Shown in pieces: positions 44,764 through 52,631 of a DNA stretch of 64,000 bases. The position numbers were made by a program, and so were the translations under genes. The notes under the pieces were generated by a model, which was not told the origin of the DNA, did not search any database, and was given only the letters and a program-made list of their open reading frames with translations. Location of the stretch: positions 1-64,000 of the forward strand of contig NZ_BMIC01000006.1 of assembly GCF_014641635.1 (NCBI RefSeq). Reading direction: 5' to 3'. How positions within the stretch are numbered: position 1 is the stretch's first letter; every line of letters begins with the position of its first letter. The DNA is from Aquaticitalea lipolytica (GTDB lineage Bacteria; Bacteroidota; Bacteroidia; Flavobacteriales; Flavobacteriaceae).

Positions 44764-45491
44764 TATAATAGGGAGATAGATTTTAAATCGAATTCTTTAA
44801 TAATTTGGTCTTCTAATTGCACTTTAAGACATCCCGAATTAGAAACTCCTATTATAAACCCAGAAAATAAATGACCTTCAGCGTTTTTAAATGTTGAAGG
44901 TTTATTTTTTCTAAACAGTAACTCTTCATAATCAGCTTTAAGCGCTTGAAAATTCCCTGATTTTAAAATTTCAAAGTTCATTTTAAGATGCTTTAAAATA
45001 ACTTGTAACAATTCATCTAAATTAAAATGCTCTCCAGAAAGAAGTTTTAAAGACGATGCATTAGGTAAATTTTCAAATTCAGTTTGGTTAACATTTAAGC
45101 CAACTCCAATAATCGACCCTTGCAATTGGTTCTGTTTTATGACATTTTCAATTAATATACCAGCTATTTTCTTATTCTCTGACAAAATGTCGTTAGGCCA
45201 CTTTATCTTTAATTTCTTAATATTAAATTCCTGCAAAGCCTTCAAAATAGACAAAGCAACAGTAATACTTATATAAAAATGCTGGTCAATATTAACAAAC
45301 GAAACATCTTTAAACACACTAAACATAAGGTTTTTTGAGTCTTCAGAGTTCCAATGCGTACCCATTTGCCCACGACCATTTGTTTGGTAGTTAGTTACCA
45401 CAACTGTATAATCTTTAACTGCCTCTTCAGCACTCATCTGCCTTAAAAAAGAGTTGGTAGAGTCAATGGCATTAAGTTTGATTATACGCAT
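44760..45491 (-). CDS. birA: Biotin--[acetyl-CoA-carboxylase] ligase (monofunctional)
   Basis: The 243-residue enzyme attaches biotin to the carboxylase carrier protein. It has the biotin-binding GRGQMGTHW and KIKWPNDILSENKKIAGILIEN motifs, and IIGVGLNVNQTEFENLP. There is no N-terminal helix-turn-helix, so it does not regulate biotin genes. The start is the ATG at 45491; a TTG at 45497 is less likely. It ends convergently with the SRPBCC gene. Confidence 0.92.
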   Translation of the reverse strand: MRIIKLNAIDSTNSFLRQMSAEEAVKDYTVVVTNYQTNGRGQMGTHWNSEDSKNLMFSVFKDVSFVNIDQHFYISITVALSILKALQEFNIKKLKIKWPNDILSENKKIAGILIENVIKQNQLQGSIIGVGLNVNQTEFENLPNASSLKLLSGEHFNLDELLQVILKHLKMNFEILKSGNFQALKADYEELLFRKNKPSTFKNAEGHLFSGFIIGVSNSGCLKVQLEDQIIKEFDLKSISLLY

Positions 45492-45559
45492 ATACAAGAA
45501 TTAATTAAAATTATAATATTCTTAAGACTATTTAAAGTTCAAAAGAACTAAAAAAATAA

Positions 45560-45567
45560 TAACTTTG
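45560..45567 (+). promoter_or_regulatory. -7 promoter element of rsfS-ftsH
   Basis: TAACTTTG is a perfect TAnnTTTG, 19 bp before the rsfS ATG at 45587. Confidence 0.55.
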
Positions 45568-45586
45568 CACAAACTAAATCAATTTA

Positions 45587-45958
45587 ATGGCGAAAGACAA
45601 TAATAACGCAGACCAATTAATAACAACGATATTAAGTGGTATTGAAGATGTAAAAGGAAGAGAAATTAGTATTCTAGATTTAAGAGAGTTAGAAAATACG
45701 GTTTGTGATTATTTCATTATTTGTGAAGGTACTTCAAACACACAAGTAAACGCTATAGTCAATTCTATACAAAAAAAGGTGAGCAAAGAGCTCAAAGATC
45801 ATCCATGGCATATTGAAGGTAGTGAAAATGCAGAATGGGTGTTAATGGACTATGTTAATGTAGTTGTGCACGTTTTCCAAAAACACATCAGACAATATTA
45901 CGATATTGAGAGTCTTTGGGGAGATGCTAAAACAACAGAAATAGAAACTAGTTACTAA
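45587..45958 (+). CDS. rsfS: Ribosome silencing factor RsfS
   Basis: RsfS binds L14 and blocks subunit joining when nutrients are scarce. The 123-residue protein has the family core: DVKGREISILDLRELENTVCDYFIICEGTSNTQVNAI, HIEGSENAEWVLMDYVNVVVHVF and KHIRQYYDIESLWGDA. It is followed by ftsH after 10 bp, forming an operon. Confidence 0.93.
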   Translation: MAKDNNNADQLITTILSGIEDVKGREISILDLRELENTVCDYFIICEGTSNTQVNAIVNSIQKKVSKELKDHPWHIEGSENAEWVLMDYVNVVVHVFQKHIRQYYDIESLWGDAKTTEIETSY

Positions 45959-45968
45959 AAAAAAATTA

Positions 45969-47981
45969 ATGGCAAAAGAAACTAAAAATATAAACAAAAA
46001 ACCAAAAATGAATCCATATTGGATTTACGGGATTATTATAGCCGTATTTTTTGGTATTCAACTTTTTTCAGGTGGTTTTGGTAATGAAGCTAAAACAACA
46101 ACACCTGCACAATTTATAAACTACTTACAAAAAGGTGAGGTTGCAAAAATTGAGATTGTAAACAAAAGAGATGCTAAAGTGTATCTTACTGATGACGCTC
46201 AAAAAAGTGAAACTCATAAAGGCACAAAACCTTCTAGTATATTTCCAACTGTAACTCCGTTACCAAATTATGTATTTGAGTTTGGAGACCTACAATTGTT
46301 TCAAGAGCAAATCACAAAAACTATAGATGAGAACAGCCTAAAAACTGAAGTAAAATACGTTACCGAAAGTAATGCTTGGGGCGAACTTTTATTGTCGCTA
46401 CTTCCATTTGTACTTATTATTGGTATCTGGATTTTCATCATGAGACGTATGTCTGGTGGAGCTGGTGGTGGAGCTGGTGGACAGATTTTTAATATCGGAA
46501 AATCGAAAGCAAAGTTGTTTGATGAAAACACTGATGTTAAAACTTCATTTAGAGATGTTGCTGGTTTAGAAGGAGCAAAAGAAGAAGTACAAGAAATTGT
46601 AGACTTCCTTAAAAACCCAGAAAAATACACCAAACTAGGTGGTAAAATACCAAAAGGAGCACTACTTGTAGGACCTCCAGGAACTGGTAAAACCCTATTA
46701 GCAAAAGCTGTTGCTGGTGAAGCTAAAGTACCTTTCTTCTCATTATCTGGTTCAGATTTTGTTGAGATGTTTGTTGGAGTTGGAGCTTCTCGTGTTAGAG
46801 ATTTATTTAAACAAGCTAAAGAAAAATCTCCAGCCATAATTTTTATTGATGAAATTGATGCTATTGGTAGAGCGAGAGGAAAAAATAATTTTTCTGGTTC
46901 TAATGATGAGCGTGAAAACACATTAAACCAGTTATTAACTGAGATGGATGGTTTTGGTACAAATACAAATGTTATTGTATTGGCTGCAACCAACAGAGCA
47001 GATGTATTAGATAAAGCGCTAATGCGTGCTGGTCGTTTTGATCGTCAAATTTTTGTCGACTTACCAGATATTAACGAGCGTAAAGAGATTTTTGAAGTCC
47101 ATTTAAGACCTATCAAAAAATCTGATGATTTAGATATTGATTTCTTATCACGTCAAACTCCAGGGTTTTCTGGAGCAGATATTGCCAATGTTTGTAATGA
47201 AGCTGCATTAATAGCTGCAAGAAATGGCAAAAAAGCTGTTGATAAACAAGACTTTTTAGATGCTGTTGATAGAATTATTGGTGGATTAGAAAAGAAAAAT
47301 AAAATTGTTACTCCAGATGAAAAACGTGCTGTTGCTTTCCATGAAGCTGGTCATGCAACCATAAGCTGGATGTTAGAGCATGCTGCTCCATTAGTAAAAG
47401 TTACAATTGTTCCTCGTGGTCGTTCATTAGGTGCTGCATGGTATTTACCAGAAGAGCGTTTAATTGTAAGATCTGAACAAATGCTTGACGAAATGTGTGC
47501 TGCTTTAGGTGGTAGAGCTGCTGAGAAAGTTATCTTTAATAAAATTTCTACAGGTGCTTTAAGCGATCTAGAAAAAGTAACAAAACAAGCAAGAGCCATG
47601 GTAACCATTTATGGTTTAAGTGATAAAGTAGGTAATCTTACATATTACGATTCTTCAGGACAAAACGAATACGGATTTACAAAACCATATAGTGAGCGTA
47701 CTGCAGAACTTATTGATAAAGAAATATCTGATATTATTGAAGAGCAATACCAACGTGCTATAAAAATATTAGAAGACAATAAAGATAAGCTGACAAAATT
47801 AGCTGAAGTACTTCTAGAAAAAGAAGTCATTTTTAAAGACAATTTAGAGAAGATTTTTGGTAAACGCCCTTTCGGAAAAGATGACGAAGTTGAAATGCCA
47901 AAAAACAACACTAAAGACGTTAAGACTGAAGAAGTTAAAGCTGAAGATGAAGAAGAAGTTAAAGACGACTTATTAAAATAA
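45969..47981 (+). CDS. ftsH: ATP-dependent zinc metalloprotease FtsH
   Basis: FtsH degrades membrane and unfolded proteins. The 670-residue protein has two N-terminal membrane segments ([16 protein letters not shown] and [19 protein letters not shown]), the AAA domain with Walker A GPPGTGKT at 235-242, Walker [12 protein letters not shown], and the zinc site HEAGH at 458-462. The C-terminal tail is rich in Glu and Lys. It follows rsfS in the same transcript; a terminator follows at 48001-48038. Confidence 0.95.
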   Translation: MAKETKNINKKPKMNPYWIYGIIIAVFFGIQLFSGGFGNEAKTTTPAQFINYLQKGEVAKIEIVNKRDAKVYLTDDAQKSETHKGTKPSSIFPTVTPLPNYVFEFGDLQLFQEQITKTIDENSLKTEVKYVTESNAWGELLLSLLPFVLIIGIWIFIMRRMSGGAGGGAGGQIFNIGKSKAKLFDENTDVKTSFRDVAGLEGAKEEVQEIVDFLKNPEKYTKLGGKIPKGALLVGPPGTGKTLLAKAVAGEAKVPFFSLSGSDFVEMFVGVGASRVRDLFKQAKEKSPAIIFIDEIDAIGRARGKNNFSGSNDERENTLNQLLTEMDGFGTNTNVIVLAATNRADVLDKALMRAGRFDRQIFVDLPDINERKEIFEVHLRPIKKSDDLDIDFLSRQTPGFSGADIANVCNEAALIAARNGKKAVDKQDFLDAVDRIIGGLEKKNKIVTPDEKRAVAFHEAGHATISWMLEHAAPLVKVTIVPRGRSLGAAWYLPEERLIVRSEQMLDEMCAALGGRAAEKVIFNKISTGALSDLEKVTKQARAMVTIYGLSDKVGNLTYYDSSGQNEYGFTKPYSERTAELIDKEISDIIEEQYQRAIKILEDNKDKLTKLAEVLLEKEVIFKDNLEKIFGKRPFGKDDEVEMPKNNTKDVKTEEVKAEDEEEVKDDLLK

Positions 47982-48000
47982 ACCTTATACAACCTTATAA

Positions 48001-48038
48001 AAAACTTAAATTAATCTAATGTTAATTTAAGTTTTTTT
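48001..48038 (+). terminator. Rho-independent terminator of ftsH
   Basis: AAAACTTAAATTAA pairs with TTAATTTAAGTTTT over 14 bp, followed by TTT. Confidence 0.75.
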
Positions 48039-48085
48039 ATATTTGGTAGAATCAATTTAAGAAACAGGTTAATAGCAACCCATAA

Positions 48086-48691
48086 ATGAGTCTATTTCGT
48101 AAAATCTTCGGTAAAAAAGAAACATCTGGAGAAAACATAAAAGGCGAAGAAAGAGGCAAGTATATGCCTGAAATAAAAATTCCTATTGACGAGAAATTTA
48201 CTATAAATTTCAAAGCCAATGGTGGAAAGTTTTTGTACTGCGAAAATATTGACGAAATAAAAAAAACTCTTAAAGAGATTCTTAATGAAAACGAATGGGA
48301 AGACAAAAACGTGTTTCTACTCGACGAACGCTTAAAAGATTTATTCAAAGAATTTAATCTTAAAGCGACCAGAAAAACTGCCGAAAGCACTTATTTTCTT
48401 TCTACTTGCGAATATTTAATTGCTGATGATGGATCGTTATTAATCTCATCAAATCAAATTGCAGAAAAGAAACTTAAAGACCTTCCTCCAAATTTTATCA
48501 TCTATGCAACTACAAGTCAGTTTGTTGAAAACATTGGCGAAGGATTACGAGGCATAAAAAACAAGAATAGAGAAAAAATTCCAACGAATATTACGACTAT
48601 AAAACACTTCAAAGCTTTAGAAGATAAAGATTTTCTAACCTATGGAAGTAGCTCAAAAAACTTATATTTGCTGCTGCTAGAAGATTTATAG
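48086..48691 (+). CDS. LUD-domain (LutC/YkgG-like) protein
   Basis: The 201-residue protein matches the LUD domain: KATRKTAESTYFLSTCEYLIADDGSLLIS, LPPNFIIYATTSQFVENIGEGLRGI, and ending LEDKDFLTYGSSSKNLYLLLLEDL. LutC is part of lactate utilisation, but LutA and LutB are not here. This stand-alone version between ftsH and cdsA is common in Flavobacteriaceae and its role is unknown. Confidence 0.8.
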   Translation: MSLFRKIFGKKETSGENIKGEERGKYMPEIKIPIDEKFTINFKANGGKFLYCENIDEIKKTLKEILNENEWEDKNVFLLDERLKDLFKEFNLKATRKTAESTYFLSTCEYLIADDGSLLISSNQIAEKKLKDLPPNFIIYATTSQFVENIGEGLRGIKNKNREKIPTNITTIKHFKALEDKDFLTYGSSSKNLYLLLLEDL

Positions 48692-48782
48692 ATGAAACAT
48701 ATTCTTATTTCTATTTTGAAAAACACTAAAGCTAATTTTAAGATGTTCCATCTGACAATTAAAAAACAATAAAAGTCTGCAG

Positions 48783-49604
48783 ATGAAAGAACTTAGTACA
48801 CGAGCCATTTCTGGAGCTTTATACATTTCACTACTTATATTATGTATTTATTGGCAATACGCATTAGTAGTATTGTTTTTAGTTTTTGGGCTTATTTGCA
48901 TGGCAGAGTTTAAAAAGCTAATCGACCTAAAAGGCAACATATCGTACATCATTTTTTTAGTTATGTATCTTGGGTTTAGCATTTGGTGCCTCACTCCTGC
49001 TGTAAATACAGGATTTAGCGAAGCCATTAAAATATTACAAGTTATTACCATATTTGTACAATTGTTTTTAATAAAAGACTTGTTTTCAGAAAAAACAATT
49101 CCGTTGTTTAGCTCAAAACGTTATATACTTACAACATTCTACCTATCAAGCTCATTTGTGTTTTTAATACTTATCGCAAACAACGATAATACATTTACAC
49201 CTATGTTATTATTAGGTGCATTTATATTGGTTTGGATAAACGATACAGGAGCTTATATAGTAGGTAAAAACTTCGGAAAGCAAAAACTCTTCCCAAGTGT
49301 ATCGCCAAAAAAGACTGTTGAAGGTTTTTTAGGTGGTTTATTTTTTGCCTGTGTTGCTAGTTATTTTATTGCCTTATTTACCGAGACTTTAGACTCTACA
49401 CATTGGCTTGCACTAGCCATTGTAGTATCTGTTTTTGGTACAATTGGCGATTTAATCGAATCTAAATTTAAGCGACAAGCTGGCGTAAAAGATAGTGGTG
49501 TAATTATGCCAGGACACGGAGGTTTGTTAGATAGGTTAGATAGTATTATTTTTACAGCACCATTTTTCTATTTATTTTTAAGACTGTTTCCGTATGTTTC
49601 ATAA
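48783..49604 (+). CDS. cdsA: Phosphatidate cytidylyltransferase CdsA
   Basis: CdsA makes CDP-diacylglycerol for phospholipid synthesis. The 273-residue integral membrane protein has seven to eight hydrophobic spans and the signature ESKFKRQAGVKDSG followed by MPGHGGLLDRLDS. It overlaps the start of psd by 11 bp; both act in phosphatidylethanolamine synthesis. Confidence 0.92.
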   Translation: MKELSTRAISGALYISLLILCIYWQYALVVLFLVFGLICMAEFKKLIDLKGNISYIIFLVMYLGFSIWCLTPAVNTGFSEAIKILQVITIFVQLFLIKDLFSEKTIPLFSSKRYILTTFYLSSSFVFLILIANNDNTFTPMLLLGAFILVWINDTGAYIVGKNFGKQKLFPSVSPKKTVEGFLGGLFFACVASYFIALFTETLDSTHWLALAIVVSVFGTIGDLIESKFKRQAGVKDSGVIMPGHGGLLDRLDSIIFTAPFFYLFLRLFPYVS

Positions 49605-50244
49605 AGAAGGACAAAAAATTATTTTTATAACCTTGGTTATAGTAGTTGCAATTATTTTCGCAATAGATTATACAGTAACACTACCTTGGTTACGTATTGC
49701 ATTAATGTTTTTAGCATTAGCATTCTTCGGATTGATACTTCAGTTTTTTAGAAACCCAAAACGTATTGGCAAACTTAATGATAACCATGTGTTGTCGCCA
49801 GTTGATGGAAAGGTTGTTGTTATTGAAGAAGTACAGGAAAACGAATATTTTAAAGACAAACGTATACAAGTATCTGTATTTATGTCGCCAATAAATGTAC
49901 ACGTTACACGCTATCCAATTGGCGGAAAAGTTGCTTTTAGCAAATATCATCCTGGTAAGTTTTTAGTGGCTTGGCACCCAAAAGCTAGTGAGGAGAATGA
50001 GCGTACAACAGTTGTGGTAGAAAACAATAGTTTTGGTAAAGTATTATACCGACAAATTGCTGGAGCATTAGCAAAACGTATAGTAAATTATGCCAAAGCA
50101 GATGATGTTGTAGCACAAGGAAGCGATTCTGGATTTATAAAATTTGGTTCGAGAGTAGATGTTTTTTTACCTTTAGATGCCAAAGTTAAAGTAACACTAA
50201 ACCAAAAAGTAAAAGGTGGTGTTAGTGTAATTGCCGAAAAGTAA
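49594..50244 (+). CDS. psd: Phosphatidylserine decarboxylase-family protein
   Basis: The 216-residue protein is the short, archaetidyl-type Psd. A TM segment lies near residues 10-25, and VFMSPINVHVTRYPIGGKV and IAGALAKRIVNYAKADDVVAQG give the family core. Autocleavage would occur at Gly185-Ser186 in KFGSRVDVFLP, making the pyruvoyl group. It decarboxylates phosphatidylserine to phosphatidylethanolamine. It overlaps cdsA by 11 bp and is followed by the ACBP gene 4 bp later. Confidence 0.92.
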   Translation: MFHKEGQKIIFITLVIVVAIIFAIDYTVTLPWLRIALMFLALAFFGLILQFFRNPKRIGKLNDNHVLSPVDGKVVVIEEVQENEYFKDKRIQVSVFMSPINVHVTRYPIGGKVAFSKYHPGKFLVAWHPKASEENERTTVVVENNSFGKVLYRQIAGALAKRIVNYAKADDVVAQGSDSGFIKFGSRVDVFLPLDAKVKVTLNQKVKGGVSVIAEK

Positions 50245-50248
50245 AATA

Positions 50249-50515
50249 ATGACAAAAGAAGAGTTAAACATAGAATTTGAAGATGCGGTAGAACGCATTA
50301 ACAACTTTAAAGAACCTTTTCCTGCCGACTTTTTATTACGCTTATATGCTTATTATAAAAAAGCGACCAATAACTACGAACGACCAAGTAGTAGTAAACC
50401 TATAATTAACGCTTTTAAAACCAATGCCCTTTTTCAGGTTAAAGATGTGAGCCAAGACGAAGCCAAACGCATTTATATAGATTTGGTAAACAACTACTTT
50501 TTATACCGAAAATAA
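50249..50515 (+). CDS. Acyl-CoA-binding protein (ACBP)
   Basis: The 88-residue protein matches the ACBP four-helix fold: FEDAVERINNFKEPFPADFLLRLYAYYKKATNNY, GKTN-like turn replaced by SSSKPIINAFKTNALFQ, and IYIDLVNNYFLYR. It binds long-chain acyl-CoA, and sits at the end of the cdsA-psd phospholipid operon. The start is the ATG at 50249; an in-frame TTG at 50231 overlaps psd and is rejected. Confidence 0.85.
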   Translation: MTKEELNIEFEDAVERINNFKEPFPADFLLRLYAYYKKATNNYERPSSSKPIINAFKTNALFQVKDVSQDEAKRIYIDLVNNYFLYRK

Positions 50516-50535
50516 ACCCTCTTTTTTACCAAAAT

Positions 50536-50551
50536 TACGTAGAACTACGTA
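50536..50551. repeat. Palindrome TACGTAGAACTACGTA, copy 2
   Basis: The 16-bp near-palindrome is identical to 32129-32144 and lies 27 bp before the TTCGTTTAAC of element C, the same spacing as in element B. Confidence 0.6.
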
Positions 50552-50667
50552 TTTCTTTTTACGTTTTAAAACGCTAACTTCGTTTAACTATCGATATAGA
50601 TAATTAAAACCAATCCATATCGTCGCATTACACACAATTACTCCGGAAAACCAGAACTAACATTATA

Positions 50668-50982
50668 ATGACAAACTCGGAAAAGAAAAAAATCGCTTTA
50701 ATCATATTTCATGTGATTGTTCTTTTATTCTTGTTTGTTTCAATAACTTTATTACTCGACGACATTTTTTCACAGAACGAAAACCCAAATGATTATATAG
50801 ATTCTTTTTATGTAAGTACACCTAGAATAATTGCTCCATTTGCTGTTTTACTTGGTTCAATAAGTTGGTTGATAATTTTAATTAAATGGATTCGAAATAG
50901 TCGTCTAGAATTTTATATGAAATCAATTTTTCTAACCAAAACAATTATAATTATTGGATTGATTCTATTAATGACAATTTAG
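50668..50982 (+). CDS. Small three-span membrane protein (cargo of element C)
   Basis: The 104-residue protein has three hydrophobic segments (IALIIFHVIVLLFLFVSITLLL, IIAPFAVLLGSISWLIILI, KTIIIIGLILLMTI) and an acidic loop (DDIFSQNENPND). No family is recognised. It is the only gene inside cassette-like element C. Confidence 0.6.
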   Translation: MTNSEKKKIALIIFHVIVLLFLFVSITLLLDDIFSQNENPNDYIDSFYVSTPRIIAPFAVLLGSISWLIILIKWIRNSRLEFYMKSIFLTKTIIIIGLILLMTI

Positions 50983-51473
50983 TCTCATTAGATTTATTTT
51001 ACACAAATTAGAATTTAAATCGCATACGGAATCTAACTCAGACGCGGATTTTTCTTTTGCGCAAATTATATTGGGTTTGCTAAATTAAATACTTATATGT
51101 TTTCTGCTTCAAAGCGTTTTGCAAACACTTTTTGCCATTTAAGCTGTTAAAAGCAAAACTATTGTTTAGCTTTTATTATGTTAATTGTTCTCCTCATTAC
51201 CGCAAAAACTTTATGTGCATACTCTATTCTGTCGCAACAGTGTGTAACAACGTGTATAGTCAATTGCTTGGTCTGTGATTACTCGGAAAATCCTACGGAT
51301 TTTCCTACTGGTTCGTTTCTTTTGTTAACTTAGTTCTTGCCAACGCAACAAACCATATACAACAACGTTAAACGAAATCTCAAATTTTATATCATTAATC
51401 ACTTTTCACTTTAAAAGTTGCTACAACATTTATAAAAAGGTATTTTAGCTGCACAAACACCAAATCTGTTATT
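50983..51473. other. Gene-free stretch after element C gene
   Basis: The 490 bp hold the end of element C, listed separately, and the leader of the M28 gene. Between 50983 and 51243 there is no credible ORF; there are short inverted repeats such as GCAAA/TTTGC around 51120 and AAAAGCAAAACTA/TTTAGCTTTT around 51150-51175. Confidence 0.5.
51244..51376 (+). repeat. Right-end structured repeat of element C
   Basis: It starts near GTAACAACGTGTATAG and ends AACAAACCATATACAACAACGTTAAACGAA in pieces. The central hairpin is perfect: GGAAAATCC (51285-51293), loop TAC, GGATTTTCC (51297-51305). Outer sequences form an imperfect inverted repeat. Confidence 0.65.
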
Positions 51474-52631
51474 ATGCAACGTTTTATATTATTTGTTATC
51501 GCTTTAGTATGCTTTAATACTAGTAATGCACAAACCTACAACACTTATTATGGTGACATTGTTGCCAATGTATCGTCTAGCAACGTATTAAACGACCTCA
51601 CAACTTTTGAGAATTTTGGCATAAAAGAGTTAGGCACTACAGCTTTAACTAACACTCAAAACTGGATTACTGCTCGTTACCAAAGTTTAGGCTATACAGA
51701 TGTAGTGTTGCAACCTTTTAGCTTTAATGGCAATACAACCAATAATATAATTGTTACCAAAACAGGTACAGTGTATCCTAACACCTATTTAATTATCGAT
51801 GCGCATTACGATACTATTAATGGTCCTGGTACTAACGATAATGGTACAGGTACAGTATTATTGTTAGAGTTAGCACGACTTTTAAAAGATGTAGATACCG
51901 AATACTCTATAAAATTTATTCATTTTAGTGGTGAAGAAGATGGTTTGGTTGGTAGTACGTATTATGTAAATAATACTGTTATTCCTCAAAATTTAGATAT
52001 AAAACTTGTGTTTAATATCGACGAAGTTGGTGGTGTTAATGGCATGACTAATAATACTATTGTTTGCGAAAGAGACCAAAGTAGTCCAGCTTCTAACAAT
52101 GCGGCTTCGGCTGCTCAAACTACCATTTTGGCTAACTGCATGGAGTTATACTCTAACCTAAATACCGAAATATCGTTTGCTTACGCTTCAGATTATGTGC
52201 CTTTTGAAAATAATGGTGAAATTATCACTGGGTTGTTCGAAAAAAATGAATCGCCAGTAAACCATACCATCAACGATAATTTAGCGAATATGGATGCTAC
52301 CTATGCTTATGAAGTGGTAAAAGGTGCTCTTGGTGCTGCTTTAGAGTTTTCTGTGGCTTACGACTCTTCTTTAAGTATTGTTGACGAGCAGTTTGTTTCT
52401 GTGTCTGTGTTTCCTAATCCTGCAAATAAATACATTACTGTTGCTTTTAAAAACCCCATACAAACTCCTGTGGATTTTAAACTTATTGATGTACAAGGCA
52501 AAGAAGTTATATCTAAAACCTTAACCGAACAATCAGAGAAGATTGCTGTAGATTCGTTAAGTAGAGCTAACTATGTTGCTGTTTTTAAAATTGAAAATCA
52601 ACGATTAATTAAGAAAGTGATTTTAAATTAA
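51474..52631 (+). CDS. T9SS-sorted M28 family peptidase
   Basis: The 385-residue secreted peptidase has a signal peptide (FILFVIALVCFNTSNA) and the M28 two-zinc site: IDAHYDTINGPGTNDNGTGTVLL, HFSGEEDGLVGS and VFNIDEVGG. The C-terminal ~75 residues are a T9SS type A sorting domain (VSVFPNPANKYITVAF to LIKKVILN). It is an aminopeptidase-type enzyme exported through the T9SS. It overlaps the convergent DDAH-like gene by 4 bp. Confidence 0.88.
   Translation: MQRFILFVIALVCFNTSNAQTYNTYYGDIVANVSSSNVLNDLTTFENFGIKELGTTALTNTQNWITARYQSLGYTDVVLQPFSFNGNTTNNIIVTKTGTVYPNTYLIIDAHYDTINGPGTNDNGTGTVLLLELARLLKDVDTEYSIKFIHFSGEEDGLVGSTYYVNNTVIPQNLDIKLVFNIDEVGGVNGMTNNTIVCERDQSSPASNNAASAAQTTILANCMELYSNLNTEISFAYASDYVPFENNGEIITGLFEKNESPVNHTINDNLANMDATYAYEVVKGALGAALEFSVAYDSSLSIVDEQFVSVSVFPNPANKYITVAFKNPIQTPVDFKLIDVQGKEVISKTLTEQSEKIAVDSLSRANYVAVFKIENQRLIKKVILN

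Larger units (their letters stand above)
50579..51376 (+). mobile_element. Cassette-like element C (one gene)
   Basis: A 798-bp unit bounded by TTCGTTTAAC (50579-50588) and GTTAAACGAA (51367-51376). The left end has GATATA-N4-ATTAAAAC-N5-CATATC (50593-50621). It carries one small membrane-protein gene (50668-50982), ~260 bp of noncoding hairpin-rich DNA, and the structured right-end repeat. It lies between ACBP and the M28 peptidase gene. Confidence 0.55.

Noticed and set aside
46301-46993. 230-codon ORF antisense to ftsH
   Set aside because: It is the mirror of a strongly conserved gene and has no independent start signal or recognised domain.
12870-51376. A full integron with integrase
   Set aside because: The element ends fit only part of the attC consensus and no tyrosine recombinase of the IntI type is in the window, so I did not call an integron.
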